A stretch of 64,000 nt of DNA from Stomorhina lunata (Eukaryota; Arthropoda; Insecta; Diptera; Rhiniidae). The notes under the pieces were generated by a model. The model was not told where the DNA came from, ran no database searches, and worked only from the letters and a program-made list of their open reading frames with translations. Position 1 is the stretch's first letter; every line of letters begins with the position of its first letter. Shown piece by piece: positions 11,452 to 21,725 of this stretch. The stretch covers positions 53,301,186 through 53,365,185 of the forward strand of contig OW121741.1 in NCBI GenBank assembly GCA_933228675.1. The letters are read 5' to 3'. Made by a program: the position numbers and the translations under genes.

Positions 11452-11453
<2 letters not shown>
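11255..11453. repeat. Direct repeat of a Tc1 3'-end segment
   Basis: A segment with CGAACTGTAA and GAGATGAATTATTTTGCTTT and then TGTTCTGCACAACACT occurs at about 11255-11340 and 11370-11453. Both copies end in a TA microsatellite, so the two probably arose by slippage or recombination at TA tracts. Confidence 0.75.

Positions 11454-11454
<1 letters not shown>

Positions 11455-11490
<36 letters not shown>
11455..11490. repeat. TA microsatellite flanking a MITE
   Basis: TA dinucleotide tract. A second tract at 11929-11974 lies on the other side of the MITE, which suggests the MITE inserted into a longer TA run. Confidence 0.85.
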
Positions 11491-11494
<4 letters not shown>

Positions 11495-11925
11495 GGCGGG
11501 TAAATTTGTCTGGACGAATTTTTTGGAGGTCTGGCTCAGCGAAATTCGTAAAATACATGTAATTTTAAGACTTTTTCTCCACTACAGCATATAGAAATTC
11601 TGAAAAAAGCTGTGCGGACTTCCGTAAATAGATTTTTTCTCTGTTATAAAATATGAATGTATGAAATTTGAAAGAAGTGTATAAAATGATAATTGATAAA
11701 ATTTGAATGAAAACTGAAACAATACAGAATATTAAAAATTATTTCAAGTCTCGTTTGCTCTCAGTTTTGGGCCTTTTTTGTAATTGAGAAAAAAATCTAT
11801 TTACTTAAGTCCGCATAGCTTTTTTCCAGAATTTGCATATGCTGTAGTGGAGAAAAAGTCTTGAAATTACATGTATTTTACGAATTTCGCTGAGCCAGAC
11901 CACCAAAAAAATTTGACCCGCCCTA

Positions 11926-11926
<1 letters not shown>
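11491..11926. mobile_element. 436-bp MITE with ~130-bp terminal inverted repeats, TA target
   Basis: The left end TTAGGGCGGGTAAATTTGTC and the right end, read inverted as TTAGGGCGGGTCAAATTTTT, continue into inverted repeats of more than 100 bp sharing TCTGGCTCAGCGAAATTCGT and the ACTACAGCATAT region. TA flanks both ends. TA duplication suggests the Tc1/mariner superfamily. The interior encodes nothing. Confidence 0.85.

Positions 11927-11928
<2 letters not shown>

Positions 11929-11974
<46 letters not shown>
11929..11974. repeat. TA microsatellite
   Basis: About 46 bp of TA between two elements with related termini. Confidence 0.85.
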
Positions 11975-11977
<3 letters not shown>

Positions 11978-13394
11978 TAGGGTGGGTCAATTTGTATGGA
12001 CGTCAAAAAAGTGACCTGGCGGTTATCAAAATCGTAATCTATGGTGAATTCTAAAAAGGTTTGCCGAAGAAACTATGGGTCTAAAATCAAAACAGAGCTC
12101 CCAGTTTTTTACGCGAACATGTTCTTTTCGTCTTGGATATCTTGTTAAAATATGCGACAGTGGTGTGTTAGAAATTAATTCAGTAACTTCTAAATTACTA
12201 GATGGATTTTGACGAAACTTAGAACGTAGATAGGAGTAGAGTTGAGTTTTTAAAACAGTGCTCAAAGACTTCTTTGCTCTTAGCTCAGTGGTATCTACAG
12301 TGCGCCAAACTTTCCCACGCACAGTGGTTTACGGACGCTTTTTTTGGAAATATTTCTGTAACTTTTGAACGACTGGAGGTATTTAAATGAAATTTGGTTT
12401 AATGATAGTAAGGGAGTATTCGAGTTGGTTTTCATAAGCACTGGTTCATGAGGGATCGGGAGAGTGATTGATGGACCTTCAAAGTTGGTCACCTCGGGTG
12501 TTCGACTTTTTTAAAAATCCATTTATGGATGGATTGAAAAGAAATTTTAAACTTAAGTTGTCCTTGAGAAGATCTACAAAAAATATGCTTACATGTGTAG
12601 GTTATCTCCTTTAGGGTTCGAGATATTTGAGTAAAAAGGAATTTTTGTGTTGATCTTTTACCTATTTTTTCAAGCTTTTTTTGATCTGGTTGACGCATCT
12701 GAAGACCAAAAATTAATTAATAATATTCTTTGAATTTGTAATAAAATTCTGAATAATTTTTGTGCAAGTTGGTTATAGATATCTTCTTTCGTTTAAAAGT
12801 TAAAAATATTCAAAGTTAAAACTTGAAAAAAATTTAGCTTTTTTTTTAGTTTTTCCCTAAAAGATAGCTATATTTTTTCACTAATAAAAAAATATTTTCT
12901 TAGGAAACATAAAAAGATTTTTAAAGTTTTTTAAAAGAAAACATAATGAGAATGCGTATAAAAAAAATTTCTTGCTTATTGAACTTTTGGTCCTCGCACA
13001 TGCCCTCTCCAAAAAATGCCAATTGGTAAAAAAAATTTAGTTTAAACAAAAATTTCTCAAAAGGCAAAGCACCGATTTAAAAAAAATTATAATGTTAATA
13101 TTTTCTGACATCTTTGTTATTGATTAGGAAAGTTTTTTCTGAAACGCGCTGCAAATAGAGTCAGTGTTGCCATATATGTAAAAAAAACTCATTTTTTGAT
13201 ATCCTTTTTTCCCGAGTTGGGAATTGGGGAATTTTTCAGTTAAAATTGGGAATTTGTTTTAGTCTATTGCTTTTAGATCTTATTGGTCTACATAACTACA
13301 AAATTTAATTGTGATATCTTTATCCATGTCATTTCTACAAAATATCAAAAATTGAAATTATTTTCCTTAAAAAAGTAGAAAAATAATATTTTTT
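11975..13394. other. Noncoding repeat starting with a MITE-like terminus
   Basis: The start CAGTAGGGTGGGTCAATTTG followed by TATGGACG matches the terminus of the neighbouring MITE (TAGGGCGGGTAAATTTGTCT followed by GGACG), so this is the left end of a related, longer element. No right terminus is found before the hAT at 13395. At 12165-12225 the sequence TCTAAATTACTAGATGGATT resembles the inverse of 16505-16550 in the hAT spacer, so parts of the same family lie on both sides. No credible protein is encoded. Confidence 0.5.
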
Positions 13395-13526
13395 CAGGGA
13401 CCGTAACGGTTATAAGTTTTATCAAATAAGTTCTTAAATAACAGTTATTTTGTGAGTTAAATGAAAAAACTCCATCTTAAACAGTTATTTTTGAACCTAA
13501 AAATAAAAGTTCGGATGAAACTGTTA

Positions 13527-13729
13527 AAAAAGGAGTTTTATTTTTCCGGCCAAAAATAAAACTCATTTTAGGAGTTTTATTTTTCCGGCCAAAAATAAAA
13601 CTCATTTTAGGAGTTTTATTTTTTCCGGCCAAAAATAAAACTCATTTGAGGAGTTTTATTTTTTCCGTCAGAAAATAAAACTCATTGAAGGAGTTTTATT
13701 TTTTCCGTCAGAAAATAAAACTCATTTTA
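13527..13729. repeat. Subterminal hairpin-forming tandem array, hAT copy 1 left
   Basis: Five units of about 39 bp. Each contains GAGTTTTATTTTTCCGGCC followed by AAAAATAAAACTC, which is almost self-complementary around CCGG. The last two units carry CCGTCAGAAAATAAAACTC instead. The array could act as clustered transposase-binding sites, which is inference. Confidence 0.8.
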
Positions 13730-14056
13730 TGTAAATTACAATTTAACAAGTAAAATTGGGATATTAAATACCCTTTCACCAATGATGTTTCAAATTAAAA
13801 GAAAGATTCAAAAGAGTTTATGGTCAATTACGATTAATTCTGGTTTTGTTTTATCGTTTGTTATACCAAACTGTAAGTATCAATTTTTATTGAGACCGTT
13901 TTTATTTTGATTACCGTGGTTTTTGCTTTTTAACGGTATATATTAAGGTCAGATTTTTGATTACTAAGAAGTGCAAGTGAATTTTCTTAATCAGTTTACA
14001 CAAAGTTTCGTCGCGTGAGTGTCACACTTATATTTTCAAAGAGTATTTAATTTACT

Positions 14057-15850
14057 ATGGGTCGCAATCCTGATACTACTATTCGAATTTTTTTTGAAAA
14101 AGTTGGTGATACGAATGAGTGCCGACTGTGTAAAAGCGTTTTTAAAGGTAACCACATCAGCAATTTAAAGCGCCATTTAATTAAAAAGCACAAAGAGCAA
14201 TATATCATAGAGCAGAATAATGAGGAGGATACATGTGAAGTACCAGAAAAAAAGTTAGATTTTCGGTATCGATGGCACCCGAAGAAATAAAAAAGCGTGT
14301 GTTGAACTGGTCACAACAGAAAAACTACCATTTGCAGTTCTTGATTCAGATGCTTTTAAGGTCATTACGAGCCAACTTTTTGATGGGCTTGGTATGCCAG
14401 CAGTTACGTCCAGAAATATAACTGAGTTAGTTAACGAGGCATATGAAAACCAAAAACAATGGCTAAAAGAAAAATTGAAAAACAAGCTGCTTTCATTAAA
14501 AATCGACATGGCAACAAGGCATTATGGGCATAAACATACAATTTTATCACAAATCAAAAATAGTAATAAAAACGCTAGGCTGCATTGAACTGACGAAATT
14601 TACTAAAAATGGTTAGGATATTTGGTAATGAGGATCAAAGCGAGTCTGACACTATCCATAGCGATCGCCTTCAGGAACTCTCCATATTTTTAGTACAATC
14701 TGTAAAGTGTGCAGCTCACTCGTTGCAACTGGTTGTTAAAGATTATCTAGATGAGGTAAACAGAGATTTTCTAAAGCGCATTAGAGATTTAGCAAAGGTC
14801 TTGCGGACTCCTACTTACAGGTTTGTTGCACAAAAGTTGCTATGATTTTAAGGTAATAAGTTTAAAATTATTTCAGGAGTAAGACTAGTGAACTTAACTT
14901 ACCGAAAGTTCCCATGGATGTTCAGACCCGGTGGAACTCTACATTTTTCATGATAAAAACCGTTATGACCTACAAGTCATTTTGTGTAAAAAATGTTGAT
15001 GCTGCACTTAATCTAAGTCAGTCAGAATGGAAAAATGTGTAAATCTTGTTATCTCTCTTAGAGCTTGTGTACATTGCTACTCAAAGACTTCAAGAAGAGC
15101 AGTTATTTTTTGGGGATTTTTTTAAAGTGTGGCTTAAAATGAAGCTTGAGGTTCAAACAAAGCCAAATAGCTCTGAATTTTTGCAAAAATTAGAACGCCG
15201 AGAGAAAGTTCTGCTACAAAATCCCACATTTCTGGCAGCTTTATATCTGGATCCTCGTCTTAACTGCATCATATTGAGTGAACCTTTAAAATTAATGTGT
15301 GCTCGAACTCACCTTAAAGAAGTTATAGTTAGGATTTTGCAATTGGAAAATCATGTAAGTTGTTTAACTTGTATTTTTATCAATATTTCTCAAAAAGGCT
15401 CTTTAATTTTCTCTCTTTTCAGACGAATAAAAATCATTGTGATGATCAGCCGTCAACCAGTAGGGAAGCTTTACAATCTTCGTCAGATATTTGTGACACA
15501 TCACAATCAAACACCTCGCTTTTGGGACAGTATCTGAATTCCCTAAATATAGATAGGGAACTTGAAAGCGAAGAAAGTTATCATGATGAACAACAAAGGG
15601 CTTTCTATGAGATAGATAATTTTTCACCAAGGCCGTTATCGGTTGATAAACCTCTTTTTGAGTTCTGGGAGGCAAAAAAATACAGTATCCGTATTTATTC
15701 AAATTAGCTAAAATTGTCCATTGCGTTCCTGCAACGCAGGTTAGCGTAGAAAGAGCATTTTCAGCTCTTAAATTAGTACTGAGTGATCTGCGCTCAAATC
15801 TTTCTGCGGAAAATTTGGAAAAAATTATGTTTGTCAAACTTAACACATAA
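14057..15850 (+). pseudogene. hAT transposase, broken
   Basis: The 5' part encodes a BED-type zinc finger: CRLCKSVF near residue 24, then HISNLKRHLIKKH. A stop near 14290 is bypassed in another frame, which reads LPFAVLDSDAFKVI and ITELVNEAYENQKQWLKEKL. A deletion near 14575 removes the core around the first catalytic residues. The sequence resumes with SVKCAAHSLQLVVKDYLDE (the conserved CAAH-LQL of hAT) and, after another gap, PTFLAALYLDPRLN. A possible intron (GTAAGT donor at about 15354) separates this from an Asp/Ser-rich part. The C-terminal dimerisation segment VPATQVSVERAFSALKLVL is frameshifted at an A-run near 15675. The stop is at 15848-15850. Confidence 0.8.
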
Positions 15851-15929
15851 AAAATTAGCTTTTTATATATTTTATTATCATTTTATGAATAAATAAACAA
15901 AATATTATTTAAAAAAAATAAAAATATGA

Positions 15930-16110
15930 GTGACGGAAAAAGTAAAAATTTTTCAATGAGTTTTATTTTGTGACGGAAGAAATAAAACTCCTCAAATGAG
16001 TTTTATTTTCTGCCGGAAAAAATAAAACTCCTAAAATGAGTTTTATTTTTGGCCGGAAAAATAAAACTCCTAAAATGAGTCTTTTTTTTGCCGGAAAAAT
16101 AAAACTCCCT
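15930..16110. repeat. Subterminal hairpin array, hAT copy 1 right
   Basis: Four to five units of the same near-palindromic motif as the left array, in the order CCGTCAC, TGCCGG, GGCCGG variants. Presence at both ends of the element supports a role in its mobility or folding. Confidence 0.75.
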
Positions 16111-16320
16111 TTTTAACAGTTTTAAACCAACTTTTATTTTTCCGTTGAAAAATAACCGTTAACAGTTGAATTGGGATCGTTTTTCTAAGATCACTCAATA
16201 TTCTTCATAAGCTCGTCAATACGAATCTATTGGTATACTACACTATAGGTGTTTCATGCCTCTAACATGAAGATTTTTTAGGGTCACATTTTCAAAAATA
16301 ACTGTTATTTACGGTCCCTG

Positions 16321-16655
16321 AATTTAAGAAGTCTTCGAAAATGTAAAAATCTTTTAGATCGGACCCAATTGGCGAAAGTTATACGGACCCATAGGTTTTA
16401 TATACCCGAGGTAGGCAACTTTGGACCGCTGCAGAGCCCACTGTGCTATCGACAAATACGTCCTTAAACATTGATCTAAAAGCCTCACACCTCTTCTATT
16501 GACGTTCCAAATTTTGTCAAAATCCTTCTGGTAGTTTAGAAATTGCAGAGTTAATACCACTGTGCACCATTAACATTATTTGCACACATTACTCTTCAAT
16601 ACTCCAATATTTAGCTTAAATCTTTTTACACTTCGTATCGTAAAACCAAAAAATA
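16321..16655. other. 335-bp spacer between inverted hAT copies
   Basis: No gene. Read on the minus strand, 16500-16555 (TTTCTAAACTACCAGAAGGA) aligns with 12165-12225 upstream of copy 1 at roughly three quarters of positions. It is therefore a piece of the same noncoding repeat family that flanks the pair. Confidence 0.6.
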
Positions 16656-18267
16656 CAGGGACCGTAAATAACAGTTATTTTTGAAAATGTGACCCCAAAA
16701 AATCTTCATGTTAGAGGCATGAAACACCTATAGTGTAGTATACCAATAGATTCGTATTGACGAGCTTATGAAGAATATTGAGTGATCTTAGAAAAACGAT
16801 CCCAATTCAACTGTTAACGGTTATTTTTCAACGGAAAAATAAAAGTTGGTTTAAAACTGTTAAAAAGGGAGTTTTATTTTTCCGGCCAAAAAAAAAACTC
16901 ATTTTAGGAGTTTTATTTTTCCGGCTAAAAATAAAACTCATTTTAGGAGTTTTATTTTTTCCGGCCAAAAATAAAACTCATTGAAGGAGTTTTATTTTTT
17001 CCGTCAGAAAATAAAACTCATTTGAGGAGTTTTATTTTTTCCGTCACAAAATAAAACTCATTGAAAAATTTTTACTTTTTCCGTCACTCATATTTTTATT
17101 TTTTTTAAATAATATTTTGTTTATTTATTCATAAAATGATAATAAAATATATAAAAAGCTAATTTTTTATGTGTTAAGTTTGACAAACATAATTTTTTCC
17201 AAATTTTCCGCAGAAAGATTTGAGCGCAGATCACTCAGTACTAATTTAAGAGCTGAAAATGCTCTTTCTACGCTAACCTGCGTTGCAGGAACGCAATGGA
17301 CAATTTTAGCTAATTTGAATAAATACGGATACTGTATTTTTTTTTTGCCTCCCAGAACTCAAAAAGAGGTTTATCAACCGATAACGGCCTTGGTGAAAAA
17401 TTATCTATCTCATAGAAAGCCCTTTGTTGTTCATCATGATAACTTTCTTCGCTTTCAAGTTCCCTATCTATATTTAGGGAATTCAGATACCGTCCCAAAA
17501 GCGAGGTGTTTGATTGTGATGTGTCACAAATATCTGACGAAGATTGTAAAGCTTCCCTACTGGTTGACGGCTGATCATCACAATGATTTTTATTCGTCTG
17601 AAAAGAGAGAAAATTAAAGAGCCTTTTTGAGAAATATTGATAAAAATACAAGTTAAACAACTTACATGATTTTCCAATTGCAAAATCCTAACTATAACTT
17701 CTTTAAGGTGAGTTCGAGCACACATTAATTTTAAAGGTTCACTCAATATGATGCAGTTAAGACGAGGATCCAGATATAAAGCTGCCAGAAATGTGGGATT
17801 TTGTAGCAGAACTTTCTCTCGGCGTTCTAATTTTTGCAAAAATTCAGAGCTATTTGGCTTTGTTTGAACCTCAAGCTTCATTTTAAGCCACACTTTAAAA
17901 AAATCCCCAAAAAATAACTGCTCTTCTTGAAGTCTTTGAGTAGCAATGTACACAAGCTCTAAGAGAGATAACAAGATTTACACATTTTCCCATTCTGACT
18001 GACTTAGATTAAGTGCAGCATCAACATTTTTTACACAAAATGACTTGTAGGCCATTACGGTTTTTATCATGAAAAATGTAGAGTTCCACCGGGTCTGAAC
18101 ATCCATGGGAACTTTCTTTAAGTTAAGTTCACTAGTCTTACTCCTGAAATAATTTTAAACTTATTACCTTAAAATCATAGCAACTTTTGTGCAACAAACC
18201 TGTAAGTAGGAGTCCGCAAGACCTTTGCTAAATCTCTAATGCGCTTTAGAAAATCTCTGTTTACCTC

Positions 18268-18655
18268 TGTTATGATTTGAGTATTTAAGAAATTAACGTA
18301 TGATTTGTAATAAAGAACACAAGTTTATTTATTTTAATCATTCTTTATTTACTACTTCTTGGTTGCTATAAGTAAACTGCTTCTTTCTATGTTGCAGCCA
18401 GCTACTTTATAGTTGAATTGCTGCTGCTAGTTACTGCATGGTTGTTGTAGTAGTTGTTGCTTCTGCCGAATCAGCATATGTTGCAAAGTGGGTGCAGTAG
18501 CTGTTTTAGCTCTGCGGTACTGCATATTGCCGTCTCAGCAAGTGTTACAATTTGTTGTCATCATTCTTGGCTATTTGGTGACCCAGTAGTTTATTTTGAT
18601 TCATTTCCGCATTGTTGTTTGAATGTTGGTATCGTTAGCAAAGTAACTCACAACA
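18268..18655 (-). repeat. 3' LTR of gag-only element (388 bp)
   Basis: On the minus strand it starts TGTTGTGAGTTACTTTGC and ends CAAATCATAACA, the standard TG...CA form. It appears identical to the copy at 21338-21725. Confidence 0.9.
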
Positions 18656-18672
18656 TCCCTCCCCCCTTTTTT
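18656..18672 (-). promoter_or_regulatory. Polypurine tract of gag-only element
   Basis: On the minus strand AAAAAAGGGGGGAGGGA lies directly before the 3' LTR, as expected for the plus-strand primer. Confidence 0.85.
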
Positions 18673-18863
18673 AAAAGGAGAAGCATCCTAATCTTGGATG
18701 CTTCGACTCATTGTTTGAGTGGGAAAGGCCAAGTCAATTTTTTGGCGGAAAATGAATGTGCAGATGTTGGGACTCCAATGTACCTTCTTGCTCGTTGGAT
18801 GTGGGTGATTCGTAAGTGGGCTTCCTATAGTTGTTTTTGATGAATTTTCGGCATCCCAACCAA

Positions 18864-21035
18864 CTATTGTTGGCTGGGCCGCCCCGAGTTTCCCGGATGC
18901 CTCCAGGGGCAATTCGCTTTTATGTGACCTTCTCTATCACACTGGTAGCATCTTACTGGTCCACCCCTGAACCTTTCCCGCCGGAACTGGTTTCCGTTAG
19001 GTTCTGGGTGGCGTGCCCCCGTAGGCTGTCTGTCGCCCTGTGATTGGTTTTGCTGATTCCTGGGTGTGTTGTTGTGGCTGTGGGGCGTGTTTTCTCCCCT
19101 ATTGGGTCCCCCACCAGGTGGCCCTGGATTGTTCACGGCCCGTCCCCCATTCCACTGACTTCGGTTTGGTGCATTATAGCCCCGGGACTTCTGGTTGCAG
19201 AACGGGTTCTCCGCATGTCCGTTAATACCGCAAATCTCGCAATACAATGTGCCCATTCTCGATCTGCAGACTTCGGATGTATGTCCCCTTTTTCCGCAGT
19301 AGCTGCAATTTTCTTGTCTCCTTGCATTGCTTCCACAGGTGGGTCCAATTTCATGACCATATTCTCCGCAATTAACGCAATACGGTGTGTTAAGCCTTTT
19401 ACTACAGTTAAATCTTTCATGCCCCAATACATTACAAAAACTGCATGGCGTTGTGGAAGTTACAGTATTTATCGGATGTGATGGTTCAGCAAACAATTCC
19501 TCCGCCTTTTCTACCACATCTATCAGATGGGCTAATTCTATACCCTCCTCACCAATAAACCGCGATTTGAGACCATTGTCCCTCAATCCCTTTATAAAAC
19601 TTCTTACTGCCAAACGTTTGAAGTCCTTGCTCATTATTACCTGGCTAGTCTCCTCTGTGAATTCCGACTTAATTGCTGTAAGCGCCTCGTTTAGCAAATT
19701 ATCCATCCGCTCTCCAAACTTACTTGCTGACTCCCTTAAGCTTTGTTTACAGTTGGTAATCAGCTCTCTGATCTGGTCCAACGTCTTACGTTTTAAGAAA
19801 TATTTTTTAATGGCGTCACACAAAGCGTCCACTGAACCGAAATTCATTTGGGATATTTTCGAGTATGCCGCTCCCAACAATCTCAACTTTAGGCACTCGA
19901 TTATATCCTGTGTCACCGCGTTATTCGCAGACGTAAGGAGTTCTCTCTCTACCATTTTGCATCCTTGTATGTATCTAAATACTTCCGATGATGCATCGGG
20001 TCCATCGGTGCCGAAAAAGGATGGCACTGTGTTATTCACAATTTTTATTATTTCAGACAATGGTGGCATTCTGAATACTTGATTTTTCTTAAGGATTCTG
20101 TCTGTAAGTTGTAATGGGTTAACGGGTACAGAGCTTTGCTGTGGTGATGGTGACCGTTGTCCTAATATCTTATGTGCTGCCGGAACTAAATTTCCGAATT
20201 CTTCAATAATGTTATCGCTTAATACAGATTTGTTTAAACCTTCAAATTCACTTGTAAACTGTTCCAGTTCCTTCACTTTTCTCGCCTTTGTTTCCTCGGT
20301 ATAACCTCTGCTCCCTGCTTTTCTTGCGTTAGACACTATACTTTTTACTTTCCCTATTAGTTCTAACGCTAGTTCTTCTTCTGTTAATATAGCTTCAAGG
20401 TTGTCTCCTGCTTGAACATCAGCAGCTACGGGACTGTCTTTTACCTGACTTATTACTACAGTAGGGATTTTTGGAGTTACTGCTTCAAATTCTTCGCGTA
20501 AGGATGGAGTGGGTGATCTAGATTTATGGATTATGTCCAGTTCCCGCTTGGCGTTTTCCAGAGCGGTTTGTAATCTTTGTACGGTATCGTCTTCTACGTT
20601 AATTCTTTGTTCCTTCTTCAACTGCTTCCTCAATTCTTTTTCACTCACACCTTTCTGTCGTAGCTTTTCCACAAGCTCCGAGTTTTCCACCACTGCTTGT
20701 TCCAATAACCCGTCTGTATACTTAATCTGTTCCCTTAGTTTCCGACTCTGCTTCTCTAAAAGGCCCTTTGACACTTCCAACTCTTCTATCCTTTCTCTCA
20801 GTCCCGTTGACTGGTCCTTGTTCAAGTCGCCTATCAGTTGCAGCACATAGCCAACTTCCTCAAGCTTTGTCAGTCTCTTGTATCGAATAATGTCCTTTTG
20901 CTTTTCTATAAATTCCCTTCCCTGTTTTAAGTTATTTAATTCTGTCCACGCGAGTACTTGCAAACTGTCCACCGAGTAATTATATTTGTGTAGTACTTCC
21001 AGTACTTCCTCTGTCCTCGTCTGCGGATTGTCCAT
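18864..21035 (-). CDS. Gag polyprotein with five CCHC zinc knuckles (723 aa)
   Basis: This is the only gene of the element. ATG at 21035 follows a 302-bp leader, and the frame is uninterrupted. Residues 60-190 are rich in Leu, Glu and Lys and look coiled-coil prone. Residues about 325-525 resemble a retrotransposon capsid region (FGTDGPDASSEVFRYIQGC, then CKQSLRESASKFGERM). Zinc knuckles lie at about 531-544, 553-567, 577-590, 599-613 and 696-709; the first reads CSFCNVLGHERFNC. The second and fourth have one extra residue before the last Cys. A Gly/Asn/Pro/Arg-rich linker (614-695) precedes the last knuckle. It probably forms particles that package the element's RNA. No protease, RT or integrase follows: the stop lies 190 bp from the polypurine tract. 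Confidence 0.9.
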   Translation of the reverse strand: MDNPQTRTEEVLEVLHKYNYSVDSLQVLAWTELNNLKQGREFIEKQKDIIRYKRLTKLEEVGYVLQLIGDLNKDQSTGLRERIEELEVSKGLLEKQSRKLREQIKYTDGLLEQAVVENSELVEKLRQKGVSEKELRKQLKKEQRINVEDDTVQRLQTALENAKRELDIIHKSRSPTPSLREEFEAVTPKIPTVVISQVKDSPVAADVQAGDNLEAILTEEELALELIGKVKSIVSNARKAGSRGYTEETKARKVKELEQFTSEFEGLNKSVLSDNIIEEFGNLVPAAHKILGQRSPSPQQSSVPVNPLQLTDRILKKNQVFRMPPLSEIIKIVNNTVPSFFGTDGPDASSEVFRYIQGCKMVERELLTSANNAVTQDIIECLKLRLLGAAYSKISQMNFGSVDALCDAIKKYFLKRKTLDQIRELITNCKQSLRESASKFGERMDNLLNEALTAIKSEFTEETSQVIMSKDFKRLAVRSFIKGLRDNGLKSRFIGEEGIELAHLIDVVEKAEELFAEPSHPINTVTSTTPCSFCNVLGHERFNCSKRLNTPYCVNCGEYGHEIGPTCGSNARRQENCSYCGKRGHTSEVCRSRMGTLYCEICGINGHAENPFCNQKSRGYNAPNRSQWNGGRAVNNPGPPGGGPNRGENTPHSHNNTPRNQQNQSQGDRQPTGARHPEPNGNQFRRERFRGGPVRCYQCDREGHIKANCPWRHPGNSGRPSQQ

Positions 21036-21322
21036 TAATCGCTAAAATACTTAATTCTTACCATTTCCCAATTTCTCGTCCGATTTCCCTCGTAGATTCG
21101 ATTTCCGGTTCTATAAAACTATCTTCTTTCCGTGGTCGAGACCCGTGGAAATTACTACTACCTCCACCACCTTTTTATTTCAACCCAGATATCAAAAGGT
21201 GTACCGGAATGCGGCTGCTTTAAGACCCTTGATATCCTGTTTCAACAGTTGTGGTTTCCTTAGTTTCTCTTTCCACTTAACCTATCCCACTTTCAGAATC
21301 TAATCTTACCAAAAACCGAATA
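21036..21322 (-). promoter_or_regulatory. Leader of gag-only element
   Basis: About 290 bp between primer site and gag ATG. It has no gene; a packaging signal would be expected here but none can be recognised by eye. Confidence 0.5.
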
Positions 21323-21334
21323 CCGGCTGCGCCA
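21323..21334 (-). promoter_or_regulatory. Primer-binding site, Ser-tRNA-like
   Basis: On the minus strand TGGCGCAGCCGG begins three bases after the 5' LTR. It fits the Ser-tRNA type site used by 17.6/297-like gypsy elements (TGGCGCAGTCGG) except for one base. This hints at a gypsy helper. Confidence 0.7.
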
Positions 21335-21337
21335 ATT

Positions 21338-21725
21338 TGTTATGATTTGAGTATTTAAGAAATTAACGTATGATTTGTAATAAAGAACACAAGTTTATTT
21401 ATTTTAATCATTCTTTATTTACTACTTCTTGGTTGCTATAAGTAAACTGCTTCTTTCTATGTTGCAGCCAGCTACTTTATAGTTGAATTGCTGCTGCTAG
21501 TTACTGCATGGTTGTTGTAGTAGTTGTTGCTTCTGCCGAATCAGCATATGTTGCAAAGTGGGTGCAGTAGCTGTTTTAGCTCTGCGGTACTGCATATTGC
21601 CGTCTCAGCAAGTGTTACAATTTGTTGTCATCATTCTTGGCTATTTGGTGACCCAGTAGTTTATTTTGATTCATTTCCGCATTGTTGTTTGAATGTTGGT
21701 ATCGTTAGCAAAGTAACTCACAACA
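21338..21725 (-). repeat. 5' LTR of gag-only element (388 bp)
   Basis: Appears identical to the 3' LTR, implying a recent insertion. It is followed by the CCTC target duplication. Confidence 0.9.

Larger units (their letters stand above)
13395..16320 (+). mobile_element. hAT DNA transposon, copy 1 (internally deleted)
   Basis: Ends are CAGGGACCGTAACGGTTATA and (inverted) CAGGGACCGTAAATAACAGT, sharing 12 terminal bases with the CAG start usual in hAT. A BED-finger transposase remnant lies between two subterminal hairpin arrays. The left flank is TATTTTTT (13387-13394); the right flank AATTTAAG does not match it, but the rc of TATTTTTT flanks the adjacent end of copy 2. Size is 2926 bp. Confidence 0.85.
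18268..21725 (-). mobile_element. Gag-only LTR retrotransposon, young
   Basis: Two 388-bp LTRs that look identical flank a 2.68-kb interior containing one long gag gene and no pol. The CCTC duplication at 18264-18267 and 21726-21729, and the uninterrupted sequence in hAT copy 1 (14752-14760), confirm the insertion. A primer-binding site and a polypurine tract are in the right places on the minus strand. It must depend on enzymes from another gypsy-like element. Confidence 0.9.

Noticed and set aside
13387..16328. 8-bp target duplication directly flanking hAT copy 1
   Set aside because: TATTTTTT on the left and AATTTAAG on the right do not match; the match is with the inverted copy's flank instead.
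17171..17617. 148-codon frame on the plus strand, also present inverted at 15403-15846
   Set aside because: Antisense of the hAT transposase C-terminus, which has clear motifs on the other strand.
18454..18840. 128-codon frame overlapping the LTR
   Set aside because: The first part repeats in the other LTR (21524) and the rest is antisense to gag; no domain.
19387..20082. 231-codon frame on the plus strand
   Set aside because: Antisense shadow of the gag gene of the gag-only element.
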